64,000 bases of DNA from Flavobacterium branchiarum (GCF_030409845.1 NZ_JAUFQQ010000003.1:2356001-2420000); one strand, 5' to 3'; positions 43,185 through 52,345 are shown, numbered from the stretch's first letter. The notes: generated by a model from the letters alone, not told the origin. Made by a program: numbers and translations.

Positions 43185-44855
43185 ATGGAGGCAATTTTCA
43201 TCTATATTTTTAAAACTAGCGGATTAATCACTTTGTTTTATTTAGCATACTACTTTTTATTACGAAAAGAAACTTTTTTTAATGGCAACAGATGGTTTTT
43301 ATTATCGGGATTAATCACTTCGATAATATTGCCTCTTGTAATTTATACCAAAACTGTTTGGGTTGCTCCTGCTTCTGTTTCAAATAATGTTAATTATCAA
43401 ACTTATACGCCTCAAATAAATACAGATGTTGCTTTTAACATTGATTGGAATCTTACTTTAATTGCAATTTATTGCATCGGGTTCTTAATTCTATTAATAA
43501 AATTTGCAGTCGATTTCTATAGCTTAAATTCAGTCATTAAAGGCAAAAAAACACATCAACAGGCTGATTTTAAATTCATAGACACAAAAGAAAGCATTGC
43601 TCCTTTCTCCTACTTTGATTACATCGTATACAACTCATCACTTTATACACCTTTAGAACTAGAAAGCATTATTGAACATGAAAAAGTACATAGTGAGCAA
43701 AATCATACTTTAGACGTTTTAATAGCAAGGGGCTTTTGCATACTATTTTGGTTCAATCCAATTGTTTGGTTTTATAAGAAAGCCATCATGCAAAATCTAG
43801 AATTCATCGCTGATGCTGAAGCTTCTCAAAAAATATCAGATAAAAAAGCTTATCAATACACGCTTTTAAAAATAACAACGCATGAAAACTGTGTTGCAAT
43901 CACCAATCATTTTTATCAATCATTAATCAAAAAACGAATCGTCATGTTAAACAAAAATCAATCAAAAAAGAGAAATTCATGGAAGTTTTACCTAGTAATT
44001 CCAGCATTAGTAGCTTTTGTACTTTTATTTCAAATAGAAGTAATTGCTAAAGAAAAAGAAGCTACTAAACCAGAATCTGTTAAAGAAGTTCCTCAAGGAG
44101 TTGCCAAAGAAAAAATTGCATCAATGGATGTATATAAAATCAAGAAAAACACAACCGATAAGGAGTTAAAAGCGATGGCTGAAACTATGAAACAAAAACA
44201 CAATATAGATGCTGTTTTTTCGGACGTAAGCCGTAACGCTCAAGATCAACTAACAGCTATTAGAGTAGCATTAAAAAAAGGTTCCGAATTAGAGAAAACA
44301 TTTCTTATCAATCAAACTAATGCTATTAAAAACTGTGGAATCATTGTTGTGACTTATGATGATAATACTAAAAAAGTTCTTTTTACTACAGATGACAATA
44401 TTGATAAAGCGAAACTATCTGATGATTTAAAAAATGAATCATTTACTGTAAACACAAAAACTAATTCTAAAAAGAATAAAAACTTTACTACTACAAATAG
44501 TAATACTAATGAAACTGTAAGCATCAACATTCAATCTAATGATGACAAAGATAATGCAGTTACTAGTAATACAATTACAGAGTCAAAGACTGAGACTAAA
44601 TCAGGAACTACAATTAAAATAACAAACACTAATACAGGTACCAGTTTCAAAACAACTTCTTTTAAAGAGGGATCTTCAAAAAAATTAGATCAATTAATCG
44701 TAGTAAATGGTGTAATACAATCTGAAAAAGTAACTTCAGAAGAACTCAATGCACTTGATATTAAATCGATGAACGTATACAAAGGTGCTCAGGCAATAGC
44801 CAAATACGGGAGTCAAGGTCAAAATGGTGTAATTGAAATTGAAACAAGAAAATAA
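43185..44855 (+). CDS. M56-family sensor metallopeptidase (BlaR1-like), plug-like C-terminus
   Basis: The 556-residue protein has three N-terminal membrane segments and the zinc motif HEKVH at 165-169, with NLEFIADAEA supplying the third ligand region. A fourth membrane segment lies near 265-285 (VIPALVAFVLLFQIEV), then a ~270-residue periplasmic part. The last ~60 residues (DQLIVVNGVIQSEKV, MNVYKGAQAIAKYGSQGQNG, VIEIET) resemble a TonB-receptor plug motif common in Bacteroidota M56 proteins. It is not the penicillin-binding domain of BlaR1, so the signal sensed is probably different. A Ser/Thr/Asn-rich linker precedes the plug-like end. Confidence 0.85.
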   Translation: MEAIFIYIFKTSGLITLFYLAYYFLLRKETFFNGNRWFLLSGLITSIILPLVIYTKTVWVAPASVSNNVNYQTYTPQINTDVAFNIDWNLTLIAIYCIGFLILLIKFAVDFYSLNSVIKGKKTHQQADFKFIDTKESIAPFSYFDYIVYNSSLYTPLELESIIEHEKVHSEQNHTLDVLIARGFCILFWFNPIVWFYKKAIMQNLEFIADAEASQKISDKKAYQYTLLKITTHENCVAITNHFYQSLIKKRIVMLNKNQSKKRNSWKFYLVIPALVAFVLLFQIEVIAKEKEATKPESVKEVPQGVAKEKIASMDVYKIKKNTTDKELKAMAETMKQKHNIDAVFSDVSRNAQDQLTAIRVALKKGSELEKTFLINQTNAIKNCGIIVVTYDDNTKKVLFTTDDNIDKAKLSDDLKNESFTVNTKTNSKKNKNFTTTNSNTNETVSINIQSNDDKDNAVTSNTITESKTETKSGTTIKITNTNTGTSFKTTSFKEGSSKKLDQLIVVNGVIQSEKVTSEELNALDIKSMNVYKGAQAIAKYGSQGQNGVIEIETRK

Positions 44856-44884
44856 TAATTTCAATTACCAATAAAACATAAATC

Positions 44885-45247
44885 ATGCAAAAGTTAACCA
44901 ATAAAGAAGAAGAGATAATGCACATTTTATGGAAGCTAAATAAAGCTTTTGTAAAAGAAATCCAAGCCGAGATTAAGGAGGATCAACCGCATTATAACAC
45001 GCTCTCGACCATTGTGAGAAACTTGGAAGAAAAAGGTTTTGTAACACATACTCCTTTTGGAAATACCCATCAATATTACCCAGTTGTAACTTTAAAGGAT
45101 TACAGCAAGCGTTTTATGAATACAGCAATTGATAATTACTTCAATAGTTCATACAAAAATATGGTCTCCTTTTTTGCTAAAGAAGAAAAAATATCTGCCG
45201 ATGAACTACGCGAAATTCTGGATATGATCGAAAATAAAAAACAATAA
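44885..45247 (+). CDS. blaI: BlaI/MecI/CopY family repressor, copy 2
   Basis: The 120-residue protein is nearly identical to the repressor encoded at 42.8 kb, with the same winged helix and dimerisation helix and changes such as EIKEDQ for EITEDQ and THTPFG for AHTPFG. It has no operator-like repeats in its 29-bp upstream gap, so it should be transcribed from the first copy's promoter. It precedes the second M56 gene by 3 bp. The two repressors could form mixed dimers. Confidence 0.9.
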   Translation: MQKLTNKEEEIMHILWKLNKAFVKEIQAEIKEDQPHYNTLSTIVRNLEEKGFVTHTPFGNTHQYYPVVTLKDYSKRFMNTAIDNYFNSSYKNMVSFFAKEEKISADELREILDMIENKKQ

Positions 45248-45250
45248 ACC

Positions 45251-46957
45251 ATGGAGGCAATTTTTATCTATATTTTTAAAACTAGCGGATTAATCACTTT
45301 GTTTTATGTGGCATATTATTTTTTACTAAGAAAAGAAACATTCTTTACTAGTAATAGATGGTTTTTATTATCGGGACTAATTACTTCGATCGTATTACCT
45401 TTTGTAGTCTATACCAAGATAATTTGGATTGCCTCTACAACACCAACTAATTTTACAACACCAATAAATGTAATTCAAACAATTCCGGTAGCGCAAAATT
45501 GGATTGATACACATTTAAATTTGTGTTTAGTTATAGTATACGTTTCAATCATCACTTTGCTATTAATAAAATTCGCTTTCGATTTTTATAGTTTAAAAAA
45601 GGTAATTCAAGGTCAAAACATTCAAAATCAATCTGATTTTAAGTTTGTCGATGTTTCAGAAAACATTGCTCCATTTTCATTCTTTAATTACATCGTGTAC
45701 AACTCATCACTGTACAATTCTACTGAACTGGAAAACATTCTTGAACATGAAAAAATTCACAGCGAACAAAATCACACCACAGATGTGTTGATTGCAAGGA
45801 TATTCTGCATTGTATTTTGGTTTAACCCAATTGTTTGGTTATACAAAAAAGCTATACTACAAAATCTGGAATTTATCGCCGATGCCGAAGCCTTAAAAAA
45901 AATAGCTGATAAAAAGGCTTATCAATACACACTTTTAAAAATAACAACACATGAAAATTGTGTTGCAATCACCAATCATTTTTATCAATCATTAATCAAA
46001 AAACGAATCGTCATGTTAAACAAAAATCAATCAAAAAAGAAAAATTACTGGAAGTACGCTTTTATTCTTCCACTATTAGGAATATTTATGTTCCTATTCC
46101 AAATTAAAGTTGTCGCGCAAGAAAAAGAACCAACAGAAGATGCTATTGCAAATCTAAACACAGACCCTGAAAATGTATATGTTTACAAAGTTAAAAAAAG
46201 CACAACCAACAAAGAATTAGATGAAATTGCGAAAAAACTTAAAGAGCAACATGATGTAATAATTGCATTTTCTAAAGTACAAAGAAATTCTAACCAGGAG
46301 TTAACTGGAATTAAAGTTGACATAAAAAAGAAAAATGGAAAGTCACAAATAATGCAAATTAATGGTAATGAAGTAATAAAACCTTTTGGTGTTGTTGTAA
46401 CAAAAAACAATGATGGTACCGAAACTGTAAATTTGCATACTGGTGAAAAAAACTATCAACCAGTTGCCATGGGTGGAAATCAAAAGGGAAACAAAAATTA
46501 TGATACGGATGATAATTACCTAGTACCTCCTACACCTCCAACTCCTCCTAATGCTCCAGATTTCCCTAGTGGACCAATGCCAGTTGCTAATGTTGACGTA
46601 TCAAAAATGCCAAAACCACCAGTACATCCATTTGATATAAATGATACAAAAGCGATGAAAAAGTTCAACAAACAAATGGAAGAATTCAACAAAAAGATGG
46701 AAGATTTTCAACCAGATATGTCTGGTTATGAAAAAGAAGTCGAAGCAGTAATGGCTAAACGTGAAGCTATTTTCGAAAAAGAAATGGCCAAATACGACAT
46801 TGCTATGAAAGAATTTGATTTAGAAATGAAGGATTTTGATCGAGAAATGAAAAAATTCAATGTCGACATGGAGAAATTCAACAAGGAAATGCAACAACAT
46901 GACAAAGAAATGAAACAACTTGATAAAGAAATGCAAAACTTTAATAAATCAAAATAA
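45251..46957 (+). CDS. M56-family sensor metallopeptidase, copy 2, coiled-coil C-terminus
   Basis: The 568-residue paralogue of the preceding sensor has HEKIH at 166-170 and the same membrane layout up to about residue 290. The C-terminal half differs entirely. After a short shared-type segment comes a proline-rich linker (VPPTPPTPPNAPDFPSGP, ~420-440), then about 110 residues of charged Phe/Met-rich helical repeats (KKFNKQMEEFNKKMEDF, MKEFDLEMKDFDREMKKF), likely a long coiled coil in the periplasm. The plug-like end of copy 1 is absent. This suggests duplicated protease halves attached to different sensors. Confidence 0.85.
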   Translation: MEAIFIYIFKTSGLITLFYVAYYFLLRKETFFTSNRWFLLSGLITSIVLPFVVYTKIIWIASTTPTNFTTPINVIQTIPVAQNWIDTHLNLCLVIVYVSIITLLLIKFAFDFYSLKKVIQGQNIQNQSDFKFVDVSENIAPFSFFNYIVYNSSLYNSTELENILEHEKIHSEQNHTTDVLIARIFCIVFWFNPIVWLYKKAILQNLEFIADAEALKKIADKKAYQYTLLKITTHENCVAITNHFYQSLIKKRIVMLNKNQSKKKNYWKYAFILPLLGIFMFLFQIKVVAQEKEPTEDAIANLNTDPENVYVYKVKKSTTNKELDEIAKKLKEQHDVIIAFSKVQRNSNQELTGIKVDIKKKNGKSQIMQINGNEVIKPFGVVVTKNNDGTETVNLHTGEKNYQPVAMGGNQKGNKNYDTDDNYLVPPTPPTPPNAPDFPSGPMPVANVDVSKMPKPPVHPFDINDTKAMKKFNKQMEEFNKKMEDFQPDMSGYEKEVEAVMAKREAIFEKEMAKYDIAMKEFDLEMKDFDREMKKFNVDMEKFNKEMQQHDKEMKQLDKEMQNFNKSK

Positions 46958-46995
46958 TTAATTTTCGTTTGTAACAAAATTTAACATCGCATTAC

Positions 46996-47409
46996 ATGAA
47001 AGAAACATTTTTAGTTCCATTACTTTTATTGATTTTTCATTTTTGTTTTGGTCAACAAACTAAAGTTAAAGAAAAAGAAATTAATCAAAAAATCGATAAC
47101 TATATAAAAGAGGTAATCTAAGTAAATTAAATCCCTAGAGTTACATTAGCCGTTATTAAAAATGTTAAAGTTATTTATGAGAAGTATTATGATGAAATTT
47201 CTATTGATGATGCCATAAAAGTTTTTGAATTAAACACTAAAGAATATCCAAAATCAGGAAACGCTTTTGATAGTTTAGCAGATGCTTATTTTAACAATAA
47301 GCAATTTGAAATAGCAAAGCAACATTACAAAAAATCTTTAGCTCATTCTCCCGAAAATACTAATGCAAAAGAAAGACTAAAAGAAATAGATAAATTACTG
47401 CTTAAATAA
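46996..47409 (+). pseudogene. remnant of a secreted serine hydrolase (beta-lactamase fold) with TPR tail
   Basis: Reading from the ATG in one frame gives a signal peptide (ending in CFGQ) and QKIDNYIKEVI, then a stop. Two codons later comes a second stop, then IPRVTLAVIKNVKVIYEKYY, the beginning of a class C beta-lactamase-type serine hydrolase domain. The frame then jumps directly to a C-terminal TPR tail (AIKVFELNTKEYPKSGNAF, DSLADAYFNNKQFEIAKQHY) and a natural stop. The catalytic domain with SxxK and YxN is missing, probably some 250-350 codons. The remnant lies 38 bp after the second M56 gene, so it was probably part of that operon. Confidence 0.8.
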
Positions 47410-47437
47410 CATTTAACAGCATACTTTAAAACCCAAC

Positions 47438-47472
47438 AAAAAGACTTTGTAACCATACAAAGTCTTTTTTTA
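47438..47472 (+). terminator. rho-independent terminator of the blaI/M56 operon
   Basis: A 14-bp stem AAAAAGACTTTGTA with a 4-base loop and a T-run lies 28 bp after the pseudogene stop. Confidence 0.9.
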
Positions 47473-47498
47473 TATCTTTGAAAAAAAATCCTACTGAC

Positions 47499-47639
47499 AT
47501 GTATAAAATCCTAGCACAGATAAATAAACTTATTCTACCCAGTTTTACCAAACGAGGACTTGATATAACAAAAGCGAAGAAATGGCAAATGGCAATTATC
47601 GGTTACCGTTATTTTATTACAACTCGCGCGTTGGGATAA
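47499..47639 (+). CDS. 46-residue conserved-looking small basic protein
   Basis: A short frame encodes MYKILAQINKLILPSFTKRG, then LDITKAKKWQMAIIGYRYFI and TTRALG. It is basic, begins 27 bp after one terminator and ends before another, so it is an isolated transcription unit. I recall similar ~47-residue proteins in Flavobacteriia, sometimes labelled 'SsrA-binding protein' without clear reason; this is from memory and unverified. The central hydrophobic segment is too short and interrupted for a sure membrane helix. Confidence 0.6.
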   Translation: MYKILAQINKLILPSFTKRGLDITKAKKWQMAIIGYRYFITTRALG

Positions 47640-47660
47640 CATATGCTATCTATAAAGCAC

Positions 47661-47693
47661 AAAAAAGTCCTGTACAACATACAGGACTTTTTT
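47661..47693. terminator. bidirectional rho-independent terminator
   Basis: AAAAAAGTCCTGTA and TACAGGACTTTTTT form a perfect 14-bp stem with a 5-base loop. It lies between the small-protein gene and the convergent fasciclin gene and can serve both. Confidence 0.88.
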
Positions 47694-47721
47694 TGATTAT
47701 TGGAGCAATCGGGTCTAAATA

Positions 47722-48276
47722 TTAACTTTTTGGCAATAACACTGTATTAATTACGTGAATTACACCATTAGATTGATTTACATCTGCTATAGTAACTTTT
47801 GCTTTGTTTCCACTTTCGTCACTTATATATAAATCTTTTCCTTTCATCCAAGCTGTTAGAGTTCCACCACTTACTGTTTTAAGAGAAGCTTTACCTCCAC
47901 CCATTTTTATAGCTTTTGCGATATCAGATGCGTTCATTTTACCAGCTACAACATGGTAAGTTAAAATGGTTTGCAATTTTTTAATATTTTCTGGTTTCAA
48001 CAATGTTTCAACTGTACCTTTTGGCAATTTATTAAATGCCTCATTTGTTGGAGCAAAAACAGTAAACGGTCCTTTACCTTCTAAAGTTTCCACTAAGCCT
48101 GCCGCTTTTACCGCTGCTACCAATGTAGTATGGTCTTTTGAGTTGACTGCATTTTCAATAATGTTTTTGTTAGGATACATTGCTGCCCCACCAACCATAA
48201 CTGATTTTTGAGCGAAAGAAGTTGCTCCAAATACTAATGCAAAAATTGCTGCTGTTAAAATGTTTTTAGTTTTCAT
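47722..48276 (-). CDS. fasciclin-domain secreted protein
   Basis: A 184-residue protein with a signal peptide (cleavage after SFAQ, about residue 22) and one fasciclin (FAS1/beta-Ig-H3) domain. The H1 motif FTVFAPTNEAFNKLP, the YHVVAGKM segment and the H2 motif GVIHVINTVLLP are all present. FAS1 domains mediate adhesion at the cell surface or in the periplasm. The gene is monocistronic. Its upstream 360 bp contain no other gene. Confidence 0.92.
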   Translation of the reverse strand: MKTKNILTAAIFALVFGATSFAQKSVMVGGAAMYPNKNIIENAVNSKDHTTLVAAVKAAGLVETLEGKGPFTVFAPTNEAFNKLPKGTVETLLKPENIKKLQTILTYHVVAGKMNASDIAKAIKMGGGKASLKTVSGGTLTAWMKGKDLYISDESGNKAKVTIADVNQSNGVIHVINTVLLPKS

Positions 48277-48538
48277 GATTACGTTTTTAAAATTGTTATA
48301 ATTTAATTTATAAGTTTTATAATGTCATTTACGCTATTACTTTCTATTTGGTTTTTAACATTCGAAAATAAATGAAATAAAAAAACAAAAAACTTTATAA
48401 CCCCCTAATAAACAAAGAATAAACATCTATTTAATTTTTTACAATTTCCTTAATTATCTGAAATAAAAAGATTATTATGACTATAAACCTTCATTAAGAA
48501 AATAGAATTCATTAGTTTTTTCCTTTTAACTAAAAAAC
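48277..48538. other. non-coding spacer upstream of the fasciclin gene
   Basis: AT-rich DNA between the fasciclin start and the dnaK terminators. No gene or clear promoter element is seen. Confidence 0.5.
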
Positions 48539-48572
48539 AAAACCCAACTAATTTTAAAAAACTAATTGGGTT
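48539..48572 (-). terminator. second hairpin downstream of dnaK
   Basis: AAACCCAA pairs with TTGGGTTT around a mismatched inner stem. It lies just beyond the main dnaK terminator and may be a back-up. Confidence 0.5.
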
Positions 48573-48595
48573 TAATCATTTGATAGCAAAAAAAA

Positions 48596-48621
48596 AAACC
48601 GAGTCATTTCTGACTCGGTTT
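48596..48621 (-). terminator. rho-independent terminator of dnaK
   Basis: AAACCGAGTCA and TGACTCGGTTT form an 11-bp stem with a 4-base loop. On the minus strand it is followed by a run of about eleven T, 22 bp after the dnaK stop. Confidence 0.9.
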
Positions 48622-48642
48622 CTTATTATTATTAAAGAAGAA

Positions 48643-50529
48643 TTATTTTACTTCTTCGAATTCAACGTCTTCAACATTGTCTCCTTGAGGCTCTCCACCT
48701 TGTGGTTGAGCTGCTTGTTGACCTTGTTCTCCTTGAGCATACATAGCTTCTGTAGCTGTTTTCCAAGCTGCATTAATGTTGTCAAGAGCAGTTTGAATAG
48801 CTGGAATGTCTTGAGATTGGTGAGCCATTCTCAATTCAGTTAAAGCGTACTCAATAGCAACTTTATGATCGTCAGCTAATTTGCTTCCTAACTCTTTTAA
48901 TTGAGTTTCAGTTTGGAAAATCATGCTGTCAGCTTCGTTTAATTTCTCAGCTCTTTCTTTTGCAATTTTATCAGCATCAGCATTAGCTTCTGCATCTTTT
49001 TTCATTTTTTCGATTTCTTCAGCTGTTAATCCAGAAGAAGCTTCGATACGGATATCGTGAGATTTTCCTGTTCCTTTATCAGTTGCAGAAACTTTGATGA
49101 TACCATTTGCATCAATATCAAAAGTAACCTCGATTTGAGGAACTCCTCTTGGTGCTGGTGGAATACCATCTAAATGGAAACGACCGATAGTTTTGTTATC
49201 AGCAGCCATAGCTCTTTCACCTTGCAATACGTGAATTTCAACAGATGGTTGAGAATCAGCAGCAGTTGAGAAAACTTGTGATTTTTTAGTTGGAATTGTT
49301 GTATTAGCTTCAATTAATTTAGTTAATACACCACCCATAGTTTCGATACCTAAAGATAAAGGTGTAACGTCAAGTAACAATACATCTTTTACATCTCCAG
49401 ATAATACACCACCTTGGATAGCTGCTCCAATTGCAACAACCTCATCAGGGTTAACTCCTTTAGATGCTTTTTTACCGAAGAATTTTTCAACTTCTTCAGC
49501 AATTCTTGGCATACGAGTTGAACCTCCAACAAGAATAACTTCGTCAATATCAGATGTAGTTAAACCAGCATCTTTTAATGCTTTAGCAACAGGCTCCATA
49601 GAACGTTTTACTAAAGAATCAGTTAATTTCTCGAATTGAGCTCTAGACAATTTTTTCACTAAGTGTTTTGGTCCAGAAGCCGTAGCTGTAACGTATGGCA
49701 AGTTGATTTCAGTTTCTGAAGCAGAAGATAATTCAATCTTAGCTTTCTCAGCAGCTTCTTTCAAACGTTGTAATGACATTGGGTCAAGACGTAAGTCGAT
49801 ACCTTCTTCAGCTTTGAATTCGTCTGCTAACCAGTCAATAATTTCGTGGTCAAAGTCATCTCCACCTAAGTGAGTATCTCCGTTTGTAGATAATACTTCG
49901 AAAACTCCATCTCCTAATTCAAGAACAGAAATATCAAATGTACCTCCACCTAAATCGTAAACAGCAATTTTTTGATCAGTTCCTTTTTTGTCTAATCCGT
50001 AAGCAAGTGCAGCAGCAGTTGGCTCATTGATTATACGCATAACTTTAAGACCTGCAATTTCTCCAGCTTCTTTCGTAGCTTGACGTTGTGCATCATTAAA
50101 GTAAGCAGGAACAGTAATAACTGCTTCAGTTACTGTTTGACCTAAATAGTCTTCAGCAGTTTTTTTCATTTTTTGAAGAGTCATTGCTGACAATTCTTGA
50201 GCAGTATATAAACGACCGTCAATATCCACACGTGGAGTATTGTTGTCCCCTTTTACTACTTTGTATGATACTCTTTTTGCTTCATTTGTAGTTTCAGCAA
50301 AAGTGTGTCCCATAAAACGTTTAATAGAAGCAATCGTTTTTGTAGGATTCGTTACTGCTTGTCTTTTTGCAGGATCTCCCACTTTAATTTCTCCACCTTC
50401 AACAAAAGCGATGATAGATGGTGTAGTTCTTTTTCCTTCTGCATTAGGAATAACAACTGCTTCGTTACCTTCCATTACAGAAACACAAGAGTTCGTAGTC
50501 CCTAAATCAATTCCGATTATTTTACCCAT
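48643..50529 (-). CDS. dnaK: chaperone DnaK (Hsp70)
   Basis: The 628-residue chaperone binds unfolded segments under ATP control with DnaJ and GrpE. It shows the ATPase motifs [13 protein letters not shown], the phosphate-2 motif [19 protein letters not shown] and [13 protein letters not shown]. The substrate domain begins [15 protein letters not shown], and the C-terminal tail ends EDVEFEEVK. The length is normal for bacterial DnaK. No dnaJ or grpE lies beside it, so it is a stand-alone unit. The upstream region carries a sigma-54-like promoter and a cluster of TGACA motifs. Confidence 0.98.
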   Translation of the reverse strand: MGKIIGIDLGTTNSCVSVMEGNEAVVIPNAEGKRTTPSIIAFVEGGEIKVGDPAKRQAVTNPTKTIASIKRFMGHTFAETTNEAKRVSYKVVKGDNNTPRVDIDGRLYTAQELSAMTLQKMKKTAEDYLGQTVTEAVITVPAYFNDAQRQATKEAGEIAGLKVMRIINEPTAAALAYGLDKKGTDQKIAVYDLGGGTFDISVLELGDGVFEVLSTNGDTHLGGDDFDHEIIDWLADEFKAEEGIDLRLDPMSLQRLKEAAEKAKIELSSASETEINLPYVTATASGPKHLVKKLSRAQFEKLTDSLVKRSMEPVAKALKDAGLTTSDIDEVILVGGSTRMPRIAEEVEKFFGKKASKGVNPDEVVAIGAAIQGGVLSGDVKDVLLLDVTPLSLGIETMGGVLTKLIEANTTIPTKKSQVFSTAADSQPSVEIHVLQGERAMAADNKTIGRFHLDGIPPAPRGVPQIEVTFDIDANGIIKVSATDKGTGKSHDIRIEASSGLTAEEIEKMKKDAEANADADKIAKERAEKLNEADSMIFQTETQLKELGSKLADDHKVAIEYALTELRMAHQSQDIPAIQTALDNINAAWKTATEAMYAQGEQGQQAAQPQGGEPQGDNVEDVEFEEVK

Positions 50530-50585
50530 TTTTATATATATTTAATTTTGATGTATACTTATTTTAACAACTCATGGTGCATAAG

Positions 50586-50600
50586 TCAATCTTTGTGCCA
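50586..50600 (-). promoter_or_regulatory. dnaK: sigma-54-like promoter of dnaK (TGGCAC-N5-TTGA)
   Basis: On the minus strand TGGCAC (50600-50595), five bases, then TTGA (50589-50586) have exact RpoN spacing, with A instead of C at the -12 position. It lies about 57 bp before the dnaK ATG. No good TTTG/TAnnTTTG pair is seen here. Confidence 0.45.
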
Positions 50601-50621
50601 ATATAAAAAACCCAAGGAAAT

Positions 50622-50716
50622 TGTCAGTTTTCAGTATTGATACGCCCTAAACAATATGACATTATGACATTTTCACACCCTGACAACTACGTCACCGCAA
50701 CGTTTATTATGTCATT
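50622..50716 (-). promoter_or_regulatory. dnaK: cluster of TGACA/TGTCA motifs upstream of dnaK
   Basis: Within 95 bp there are TGTCA (50622), TGACATTATGACA (50657), TGACAACTACGTCA (50681, an inverted TGAC/GTCA pair) and TGTCA (50710). They lie some 50-140 bp upstream of the predicted start of transcription, where sigma-54 activators usually bind. Confidence 0.4.
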
Positions 50717-51106
50717 ATTTATGCCTAACGCCCCATATTTGCAATGCTTTTCCTTAGCTAACAAACCAAAAAAGCAAACCATTGTTTATCAGACTACAAC
50801 TCTATTGCTTCTTTTTTATATACCTACAACTTGATTTATCATAAAAGACTAAAGTTAAGCTTTTTAAACAAGTCTCTATACTCTAAAACGTTATTTTAAA
50901 AACAATTAACATCTATACTCCATAAAACACACAATAATCTAAGAGCAAAAAACATTCAATAAATCAAAAGTCCTTTTAACTATTTTGGAAAAAAATATTA
51001 ATATATTAGCATTTAACTAGGTTAGTCTTAATAAAAACGTATCACCTTGAATACAGGTTAAGGGAATCTAGTTCTATTAAATGCAGTAGATTTTAAAAGA
51101 CGTAAA
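50717..51106. other. non-coding spacer between dnaK and DUF4262
   Basis: AT-rich DNA without a credible gene. A 65-codon frame over 50637-50834 overlaps the dnaK control region and has no protein character. Confidence 0.5.
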
Positions 51107-51556
51107 ATGAGTTTAGAACAAAAGAAGAACTATTTTGAAGAGTTGTACAAAAACATTGAAAAATATGGATTCCATACAACATATATAATGGAAGAAATTG
51201 GACTCACTCCTTTTGGATACTCAACAGGAATTTATGAGAACTTTAAAATTCCTGAATTATTTATTTCTGGATTACCATATAACCTAACTGGAGAACTAAT
51301 ACAAAATTATGTTGAAAAATATAAATTTGGTACGATATCAATCAATGAAAGAATTGAAGATTTGACTAATCGATTTCTAGTATACTTTATAAAAGTTGAA
51401 AACAAGGTACTTTCAGAACATACTTTAAGTACAATAAAATATTATGACAATGATGAGTATGAATATTTACAATTAATATTTCCTGACTTAAACGGAAACT
51501 TCCCAAATGAACCTAATTATAATTACGACCAAAAAGTTTTCGGAGACTTACTATAA
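51107..51556 (+). CDS. DUF4262 family protein
   Basis: The 149-residue acidic, soluble protein shows the DUF4262 pattern: KYGFHTTYIMEEIGLTPFGYSTGIYENFKIPELFISGL early, and a later LSTIKYYDNDEYEYLQLIFPDLNGNFP. The function is unknown; the family is sporadic and often found in variable regions. It opens a series of plus-strand accessory genes reaching to 55.3 kb. No operon partner is close, and the next gene starts 134 bp later. Confidence 0.75.
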   Translation: MSLEQKKNYFEELYKNIEKYGFHTTYIMEEIGLTPFGYSTGIYENFKIPELFISGLPYNLTGELIQNYVEKYKFGTISINERIEDLTNRFLVYFIKVENKVLSEHTLSTIKYYDNDEYEYLQLIFPDLNGNFPNEPNYNYDQKVFGDLL

Positions 51557-51690
51557 AAAAACTATACATAGCGAGCTATAAACTTAAAATTATTAACCTT
51601 TTTTATCCCATTTTCGTTTAATCAAAATACTCGGTTTAAAAATTATTCAACCTGTCCTAACTCCAGAATGTTATCAGTAAAACAAACTTT

Positions 51691-52095
51691 ATGAAAAAAA
51701 CACTTATAATTACAATATTACTATTGTCATTTATCAATTTAAATGCTCAAACTTCAAAAGAAGAACAGATTATAACAGCAATAAAATTAGAAACTGATAA
51801 AATAATATTGAACGACAAACTAGCCTATAATTATAGTAGAAATAATAATGATTTTATAATTTCTGATTTGGATGGAAAAGAATTAATCAAAGGAAGCATT
51901 ACATCACTGGGAGATGGAAATTTTTCAAGTATTTTAACTTTTGTAACTATTGGAAAAGAATTCTCTAACGCAAAAATTATTGGTCGACAAGAAATAATCT
52001 TTGCTCTTTGTAATAATAATGTTATAACAAAGAATTTTAAAATTGATAAAAAGAAACTACGTTTGTTTTTTGAAAAATATAATGAGTTAAAATAA
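51691..52095 (+). CDS. small secreted protein of unknown function
   Basis: A 134-residue protein with a clear signal peptide (KKTLIITILLLSFINLNAQ). The mature part is alpha/beta-like, lysine-rich, and has no recognised domain (LAYNYSRNNNDFIISDLDGKEL; ILTFVTIGKEFSNAKIIGR). It is flanked by spacers of 134 and 250 bp, so it is probably transcribed alone. Confidence 0.6.
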   Translation: MKKTLIITILLLSFINLNAQTSKEEQIITAIKLETDKIILNDKLAYNYSRNNNDFIISDLDGKELIKGSITSLGDGNFSSILTFVTIGKEFSNAKIIGRQEIIFALCNNNVITKNFKIDKKKLRLFFEKYNELK

Positions 52096-52345
52096 GGTTC
52101 CACTACTAACAATCGTTAGTGTCTATTGCGAAATTTAATTGAATTCCATTTTCTTATCACGTTTACATTTAGCCTAAGTTTTACATTTGACTTATTTCAA
52201 ATCGTTTTATAGTCAAATAGTATTCAATCAAAAAACATTGAGTTTCAAAACTCCCAAACCTCTTTCAAGTAGCCATGACATTTAATCTAAACAGATACAA
52301 ACTGTCAGATTAAACAAGGAACTAGGACTTTTACAAAACAAAGAA

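Noticed and set aside
50637-50834. A 65-codon plus-strand frame upstream of dnaK
   Set aside because: It covers the dnaK control region with its TGACA motifs and shows no protein character.
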